Source: Anas platyrhynchos (Eukaryota > Chordata > Aves > Anseriformes > Anatidae). Taken from it: 64,000 nucleotides of DNA. Positions 56,210 to 64,000 of this stretch are shown piece after piece. A program made the translations under genes and the position numbers. The notes under the pieces were generated by a model. That model was not told the DNA's origin. It saw only the letters and a program-made list of their open reading frames with translations, and did no database searches. The stretch spans positions 806,001 through 870,000 of the forward strand of contig NC_092600.1 of NCBI RefSeq assembly GCF_047663525.1. Direction: 5' to 3'. How positions within the stretch are numbered: the stretch's first letter is position 1; each line of letters starts with the position of its first letter.

Positions 56210-59200
56210 GAGTTGGGAAACTGCAGATACTGAAAGGGGAGAGATCTGAGAGATCTGCCTGGCCCTTCCCCACTCTTCCCACTGTTGCACCTGGGGAGGT
56301 TTCCCCGCACCAGGACGTATTCTCTATTCCTTGCGACCTTTGCTACTTCATTCCTGCAGCCTGGCTGCCCAGTGCCCCACCGACCCCGTGCCTCTCCCAC
56401 TTGGCAGAGGGGCAGCACATGTCCACGGCTGTGCAAGCCCCTTGTGCTCCCAGCCCCTGCCTTCAGCCACCCCGCTGAAGTGGTTAACTCGCCCTGAAAC
56501 GCTGTTGTTCTCTTGAGTTATCAGCTGAATCTGCCAGCTGAGCGGAGAAGCGATTTAATTTTCCAGTTCAGGCATGGCAGATGTGTGTGTGGGAGGGCTG
56601 CGAGGGAGAAGGGAGGGTGGTTGTTGTTTTTCGGGTGACCAGAAATCTGGCCCACCCGATCTGATCTAACCTCCTTGCAGCCCTGGAGCTGCAGCAGCTG
56701 CGGGGGCTGCTCCCACAGCCTGGCTGCACGGGGCAGGGGCTGGGGGCAGTGGCACAGCCTGTGGCAGCTCGATGCCACTCAGCCCTGTGCAGGGTCCCCA
56801 GGGCAATGTCCCCAAGGTGTCCCTGCTGCAGGGTGACTGCGGGCAGCACAGGCTCACACAGGGCATTTTGCAGAAGCCCTCGCTGTGAGGTGTTAATCCT
56901 CCTGCAGTCCCCTCTCGCCTGAGGTGCGCTGGCATTGCCTCTCCCAGGCTCAGTCCATTTGCACATCACTTGTTCAGCCTCGCGTGTGTCTTGCTTAGCA
57001 TTCAGTCCTATGTCCTGAAGGTCACAGCCCTGCTTTGGGCTTGCACTAGAAGGTGATAAGCTGGAATCAAACCCCAGTGCTGGTTAACTGTTTTCAGCTC
57101 CCACTGCAGGTAGAGCGAGACTCGTGTGATGCCAGGAAGGTGATGGGGCAGGAGCCAGAAGAGAGCTGGAGTTTAGTTCTTATCCTTTTCTTTCTTTCTC
57201 CTACAAGAACAACCAGAGATGTAAGCTTCAGTAGTTGAAAGGATGACTTGGCACAGGAAATAACCAAATACAATGTCTCATGTTAATCAAAAACCTGTGA
57301 TAAAAGAACAGTACAGTCTGTTACTCATAATTAGTCCTATCTTGAACTATGGAGGCTAACAATATCCAAAACAGCAATTTTAACTCCAGAACAGTGAGCC
57401 ATCACAATATGCAGCACAGTGGGAGAGAGAACTGCTCACTGCCTGCCAGCTCCGTCCCTACTCCTGCATTTCTTAAATGAACATTGCACCTTCTGTTGCC
57501 GCACATCAGCCCCTCATCTACCAGCCCTCTGCTCTTCCCACAGCCAGCGGGGTGCTGGTGCCCATGCCGAGGCAGAACACAAACACCACTTCAAGCCAAA
57601 GCCATGCATGAAGAACGTCCTTCTCCTCGGGGAGCAGCCAGTAGTGGGAAATGCCAAAGAAAAGCAGCTCCAGATATTTCCCTTCTGGGTTTGCAACACT
57701 CACCCAGAAACCTAAATATCAACATTGCTGGTAACAGCTTTCTAACACAAAGAAGAAACCAGTGAGCAAGGATCTTGCAGTGGAAGAAATGTGATGTACT
57801 TTGAAATATTCTGCACAGAACGCAATCTTCAAAACCATCATTTTTGTCTCTACTTGAAAATTACAGTCTCTGCTTTTGAATTATTAGATGAAGAAACAAG
57901 AACCAGCATTTGTGTGATGACTGAGAGATTTCTCTACAATGTACAAAATGAAAATTCATTACAGGCATAATGCAACAACAAAGAAAGCAAATGTACAGAC
58001 TTGGGTAAATGGAAAACACATTCAGCAAAAAGAAACATTATGCATTTAGTGGAAAATGACACGGTAAGGTGTCTCTGCACACTTCAAATGAGAACTGCGT
58101 TAATTCCTTTCGGAGCCGCTTTGTTCCTGTAGTTTGGTAGCAGAGGTACTTCACCTGCTAACAGTGGCACTCGTTCTGAAACCCTGCGTAGTCCTTATGG
58201 AAAATACAAGCACACGGCAGTGCAGCAGTGGTGGCAGATGGCAAGCAGTGGGATCCCGGCTTGGAGCTGCTGGGAAAGGCGCAGAGCACTGGTCTGGTTC
58301 TGGCCTCGGGTCTTCAGCAGGGCCCGGAGCCTCCCCGCTGGGTGCGTGAGGCTGGTGTGCATCTGCCTGCGTTGTGTGTGGGAGGTGGCGCTGGGCTGGA
58401 CCCCGCTCATAGCTGTAAAGCGATCCAAAGCATCCATAGGTAATGTAGCTCAGGGTCAGCATCAACTCATCTGGCACCACGTGCTGTAAACATAGGGAAG
58501 CAAACCTTGCAGCACATCACGAGCAGGCTGTAATCTGCCCATCAGTGCCTGCTCTAGGAATGTGCTAAGCCAGACAGCAACACACAGCGCCAGGAAGGCC
58601 TTGGCAGACCTCTCAGCACATCTTGGTGATGGAAGAGCTGAAGAGGGCTGTGCATCCTTCTGAAATCAGTATGGGAACCACTTGTTCTATTGCTCTGTCA
58701 AAAATTATCAATCAGAGGTTTGAGGAGGTTGTTTTTTCTCTGCCCCTTTTAACCTTTTCTGGTTTTGCAAATTAAAAGAAGTTTTCCAATCAGATTCAAT
58801 TTCTCCTTCAAATAAGTAGGCTGTATGCTGGGGAGACACTCTTCAAACTGCTCCGAGATTGAGCCGTAAATCAATGGCAGCTTCAGGACAAGTTAGCGAT
58901 GCTGAGAATCCAAGATGAAGTCATGGATTGATGGTAAGGCTTTCAGAATGACACACAAGTCGAAATCACACCTTTTAAGTTCAGATCTCAGCATATTTGT
59001 CTCTGGGAAGCTATTCCTTCCCTGACTGACTCAGGGAAGTGATAAACATTCAGAAAAAGGCAGCTAGCTATACATTGTGCTCTAGGACTACCCAATTCAG
59101 CAGCCATTTAAGCGTGCTCCAGATATTCCGGCACCAGATAAGATGTTACAGAAGGGTTGTCTCTGTGCCTGATAAGGAACATTTGCTTACCTGCCTGGCT

Positions 59201-60335
59201 TCAGGCAGGAGTAAAGCCCTCCTTTTGCTTATTCATGAGTAATATAATTAAGTAGAAACAGAACATGCAGAAACAGAGTACTCTGAGACCGCTTCCAGCC
59301 CCCAAGAAATCTAAATATTTGGGGTTGAGGATATGCACGGAGATGCACAGTTGGTAATCGCACGCAAATGAACCGTTGCAGCAGAGCCAGCTGCTCCGGC
59401 TGCGCCGAGCAAGGGCACGCCTGCGGCACCGGGGGATTTGCTGCTGCTCCTCCCGTTCTTTTGCTGGCTCTAACTCGCATCTCTCGTAGGCAAATGAGAG
59501 GGAAGAAATGACAAAGGGATTTGAATCTCCGTTCTGATGACTGCAATATTATGTGTAGGTTTCCTGGTGGAGAAAACGCTGCAATGCATCTTATGTATTT
59601 TTAGCGTAACGGGACCATTGAGCAGGGATGAACCATTCTGGAGCACTAACACTGCGTGAAAAGGCGTCATTATATCTGGCAAGTGCTGCTATCTGCCAAC
59701 AGCAACCTGTTCTTTGACTTCAGTTATTTATTTCTGTAAAAGGAGGGGCACATTTCCAAGTGATGCATTTTTAAGTGTTATTCTGAGGACTGGGACGTAT
59801 TTCAGGGGACACCAGGAATATTGCCTGGTTTGCCTGTCTCTCCAGTACGTGCTGCCCGCACCCCATCCTCTTTCCTACTGAAGCTTTTTTGGCATGCCTG
59901 ATGCCCTGTGTTTGTAGGCTGGGCAGCAACAGAAACATGGGTTCCCTGAAGTACCTCATGACCGGGATAAGGAAATGACCCAATCTGTGGTGTCTTGCAG
60001 TCGCATTAAAATGAGATCAGTGTTCACGTAAAAGAAACCTCTTCCATGGCCACACTTAACTCTGCTGAATTTTGTCAGTGCTGCCACATCCTGCCTCTTC
60101 TCTTCCTCGTGGTTCAGGCTCAGGCTTTTGTTGTTCCCAGTCCTTTCATTCAATTAATTCCTCTTCTTTATGGTGGGTCTGAAATGTCATCTTCTGCACT
60201 GGCTCAACACATCTATTTGTGTTTAACCTGCCTTCTGCCTGAGCTCTGAGCCCATTTTAAAAGCCTCAGCAGTCTGGGACTTTCTACAAGGTTTTCCATT
60301 TCCTTTTCTTATTTACTGTAGAAAATTGCTGATGG
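56210..60335. other. Unique noncoding DNA
   Basis: GC-rich 56260-56500, 56650-56960 and 58230-58400, each open on both strands with Pro/Ala/Cys-rich artefact frames. 57730-58100 and 58680-59240 are AT-rich. AGATCTGAGAGATCTG direct repeat near 56241. No gene or transposon is recognised. Confidence 0.42.
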
Positions 60336-60376
60336 AAGAAAAAAAAAAAAAGAAAGAAAAGAAGAAAAAAAAAAGT
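60336..60376. repeat. A-rich purine tract
   Basis: About 40 bases of only A and G, mostly A (runs of up to about 13 A). It accounts for the Phe-rich minus-strand frame at 60284-60553. Confidence 0.9.
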
Positions 60377-63300
60377 AGTTCCCCTTTTGTTCATGGAAAA
60401 TGCATCAGAAACTGAATACAGCTTGAAGGAATGGCAGGAGTCCATTTGGCTAAAACAGGAGGGCAGAAACAAAAAGGGGGAGATCAGAATGAGAACACCT
60501 AGGTGTTGGTCCCACGATATTCGCATAACAGACTGAATTTCAGAGGTACCCAAACCACGGTGCTAGTGTTTACCTTGGTGCATGTGGGCTGAAAAAGAGG
60601 GATAGAGAAACAGGTGAGGGAATAAGCAGGGATCATGCAGATTGTTAACTAACATCAGCTTCTCATCCAGAAACCCTCACCTCAGGGTACGCCGTGTTCA
60701 AAACTGCCTTTCTGTTCTCCCTGTCCTCACTCCCTGGTCTCTCTGCAGCCACCCAGCAGCTTTCTGGCTTTGCCCACTGGGCTGTCAGACCCGCTTGCAG
60801 AGCAAAGCCACCCTGCCTTGCTGTGCCAGGGGTCCCCATCCCTCCCGCTACATTTGCCCCTTCCCAGCGGCACACGGAGCTCGCTGGAGCACAGCACAGA
60901 AGTGTCCGGGGCTCCTTCGCTGGCTCCCGTTAGGGCTGCGAAGGAAGGTTTGTCTTTCCCCATGCTGTGTGCATCAGAAGTGATTCTAATCTTTTAATAG
61001 CCATAGGAGGCATTATCCTTGCACACATTTATTCCTGTGTCTCCGTTCCAGAAAATTTAATTGGCAACGCAGCCCAACAGCCAGTCTCTTGGTGTGAAGA
61101 TAGAGGCAGGAGAAGGAACATCTCTACTAGTCGGGGTTTTTCCAGTGCTTTCACTGCAGGGTCAGAAGGAGAGCTTTTCTGAATATCGTTAGATTACCTA
61201 TCAGTTTACAGGCACACAGCAAAATTAATCTGTTGCTGAGGGTCAGTGCTTGGTTTCCTCTGGTGTCATCTTTCCTCCCTCGCAGACTGGGGTTGTTCTG
61301 AAGCGCTTGCCCTGGTGCCTCCTTACAGAGCTCCAGCACCTTCAAGATGAAACAGGGTCCAGCTAGGAGTGGGCTCTGGGAGCGGGTTTCTGTTGTGCTC
61401 AGGGTGCCTCGGTCACCTTGGCGAGTCACTCGTGACGCTGCTCTTCCCTCACCATGCAGCAGGAGCCAGCGAGGGGCAGGCGCCCGTGGGTTACAGGGCA
61501 CAGTGCTCGGGGTGATGCTCCCTGTGCAGCGCAGTGATGTTGTAAAAAAGTTTTCTGCACTGAAGGACTTGGAGGTGACTTAAACAGCACAGGCATAATA
61601 TTTTATGGGTGGATGTGTTAATCGCTGTATCACAGCAGTGTCTCGTGGCATGAGTAACGGCTATAAGAGCACTTTGAGCTGATCTGTTGAAAAATGTTTT
61701 GTGGCCATTCTCTGTTTCTTCCCCTGCTGTTTTACACTCCTGCGCCGTGTCACCTGCATTGCCGAGTGGCTGAGCTCCCTCAGGGAGCACCGCGCTGGGC
61801 GAGAGGCAGCGGCTGTGCCTCCCGGGAGCACGGGGCAGGAGGTGAGGGGACCTGGGGGGGCTCGGGGTCCACAGCCCCTTCCCTGTCCTGAGGCTGAATT
61901 CCACCAGAACGCCGTGGGTGAAGGAAGGCTTCAGGAGCAGGTGAAATACAGCAGCTTGCTTTCAAGCGTTGTAAATTTTCAGGTGGGCAGAACCAAACGG
62001 ATTGCCCTTTACCCAGTAATGCAATCTGTTACAGAAGAGTAGCGTGTATAAAGAGCTTTAACCTGACAGCCTCTGAGTGCGGCTGCTCTGACCAGTGACA
62101 AAGCAGTGTCTCATGGGGTACAGAGGGAGCAATGAATTCTATATTGACACTAAACAAAATTTAGTATCTACTGCATTTTCTTGCAAGACAATATGCTGAG
62201 CAATTGTGAATAATTCAGGTAACCAAAGGCACTTGTAGATACAGGCATACGATGTGCTTCAAATTAGCCTGCCTTCCAGAGGTCCCTTTGTTAAGCTCAG
62301 TACCTGCTGAACCCTTCTCTTTCTCTTGGTGAGGATGCGGTGCCCGTCTGTGCAGCTTTACCCCTTCAGCCCAGGATTAGATTTCATTTGCTTTTACCTC
62401 AGTGCCAATTAAAAAAAAAAGCCCCCGCAATTCTACAGAAGAGCGTGAAAGTAAACATGGGAGACTTGTCACGAACTGCTTCCTTTCTGTGTCACCACGC
62501 ACACCAGGCATGGCTGCTCCTGCTAGTTGCTGGTAATTGGAACAGGTGCGGGATTAATATTTATAGGTTCTCCCTAAAGCACTATTTGATCTGCTCGTGT
62601 GAATGCTGCACGTGGGACACTTTCTGTGACCTGGGTCTCAGGTGCCCTCCGTTGCCCCATGCTTGGTGCACACATTAAGTGCATTGCATGTAGAATTTCA
62701 TAGTATTTATAACCTGTTTTCTGTATCTCAGGATGTCTGAAGGCTGACGTCAATGCCCCTTTTCTCCCCAGAGGTGGCCAGGGAGCACCATTCTCTAAGG
62801 AGGAGCCTCTGCTCAAACCAGCTGAGCACTAATAGTCCAACAAGCAGCTCTGACCGGCTGGCTGCCCAGAGGATGCCCTGCACCCCACTGGGTGGGAACA
62901 GCCCTGTCCCCACACACCCCCACTTACTTCCACCCTTCCTGGGCTTTCACCAGGGACATCCGTGGAGAGCATTTTGGATCAAGGTGTCTGGTGGCAACAC
63001 CCTGCACCCGGCATGTCTGCCCTCGCTCAGCCAGCAGCTCCCAGCTTCATCTCGGTATTCTGCAGGCGTAGCAGCCGGCGAGGACTCGCCAGTTCTTTCC
63101 AGCGTGTCATTACTGGGCTATTAGCTGCCTGGGAACTGTGTAATTGAGACAGAGCGGATTATGCGTAGACATGAGCCGTGGCCTCGTGTCCTCACCTTCC
63201 CCCGGTCCTGCTGGCACGTGTCCCCGGCCCCGGGGCCGCCTCATCCCGAGACATCGCTCGTCCCCACCGCTGTGCCGTGCAGCGTTACTTCTGCGGCTGG

Positions 63301-64000
63301 GTTGGGTGAGCATAAAGACAGGAGAATAACGGCAGGTGAGCCTTGCAACATGTAATGACTTCTCACATGAATTCATACCAAATTTTGTGAGGAATGATGG
63401 ATAACTTTATGAATAGGTAGCAATAAACCATACACTCATTTTGCAGGAGCAGGGCCAGGTGAGCTTTAATTCCACAACTCTTTCACTGAAATGTCAATGA
63501 TCCGGGGGGTTTATTGCTTTTTTCCGTTGGCAGACTTTGCAAGCAAAAGGAAGCACTGTGATGTCTCGCCTGCCCTCTCCAGACACTTCCCAGCCAAACG
63601 TGCCATGTACCGGGTGACGTGCGGCAGAGCCACGCGGTCTGACCAGGGTGTTTGGTGCTGGAGCCGCAGATGATGCTGTGTAATGTAAACGCCTTCACTT
63701 TGTTAACGGCTGCAATAAACATACAGAGTAACAGAGTAAAGCACGGGGACAGATGGGCAGGAATATTGAGCACCCATTGTAGGGGCTTAAAGTGGAGCAC
63801 AGACGCATGGCACATCTTTGGGTATGTTTGGCTGCGTGCCCCTTGGGTGCGTGTCCTGCAGCTATGTGCCAGCCCTGCTGCCCTGGGGCTGGGGCAGAGC
63901 ACACAGTGGGCACGAGGCTCAGTTTGCTGGGTTGCTGGAGTGCTTTATGTCAAGGCCAGTGCCTGGAGGTCATTTTTCAGTTTGTAGAACTTAATTCAAT
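60377..64000. other. Unique noncoding DNA to right edge
   Basis: GC-rich patches with CpG at 60840-60930, 61740-61920 (AGGTGAGGGGACCTGGGGGG region) and 63160-63300. AT-rich at 61570-61660 and 62140-62260. Open frames up to 139 codons (63483-63902 minus, 61491-61904 minus) overlap antisense frames and show no domain. No coding exon is recognised, and the sequence continues beyond the window. Confidence 0.42.

Noticed and set aside
60284-60553. Phe-rich minus-strand frame
   Set aside because: Translation of the A-rich tract at 60336-60376.
1-64000. tRNA, rRNA, CRISPR array, known microRNA or LTR retroelement
   Set aside because: I looked for B-box-like GGTTCGA strings, regularly spaced repeats, familiar microRNA cores and paired LTRs on both strands by eye and found none. 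A covariance-model or library search could still find a weak one.

Overview
This window looks like a piece of a bird genome, most probably a galliform such as chicken. It contains no protein-coding gene that I can recognise. The case for a bird rests on two CR1 (chicken repeat 1) LINE pieces: a degenerate copy of about 970 bp at 28085-29055 and a 75-bp 3'-end stub at 50600-50674. There is very little other interspersed repeat, nothing resembling mammalian Alu or L1, and the rest is unique sequence. Species identity is inference; turtles and crocodilians also carry CR1.

Layout. 1-2540: single-copy DNA broken by a C18 run and a (CCCCTT)n pyrimidine tract, then an AT-rich block. 2540-2790: a TATA-containing promoter-like stretch pointing right. 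5091-5880: AT-rich, enhancer-like. 12.7-14.2 kb: two polyadenylation-signal-like sites on + and, on -, the most protein-like open frame of the window, with splice-like borders and a faint zona pellucida (ZP) domain resemblance. 15.1-15.8 kb: block rich in homeodomain cores, then a G22 run. 28-29 kb: the CR1. 29-39 kb: unique DNA with microsatellites, short tandem duplications and two strong hairpins. 39.1-39.3 kb: the most enhancer-like block, AT-rich but dense in CpG. 43.2-44.1 and 50.8-51.3 kb: further AT-rich candidate regulatory blocks. 44.5-48 kb: a G-quadruplex motif, (CAAA)n and several compact palindromes. 55.86-55.95 kb: the strongest structural signal, a 31-bp inverted repeat with a 30-nt spacer. 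56-64 kb: unique DNA with poly-T/poly-A tracts.

Interpretation. This fits an intergenic or very long intronic region (a gene desert) that may carry distal enhancers for a gene outside the window, possibly with a long noncoding transcript starting near 2.7 kb. No operon, CRISPR array, phage, tRNA or rRNA was seen. Open frames here are short, scattered over all six frames and mostly chance or composition artefacts. The few worth testing are listed with low confidence. Conservation, expression and splicing cannot be judged from one sequence.
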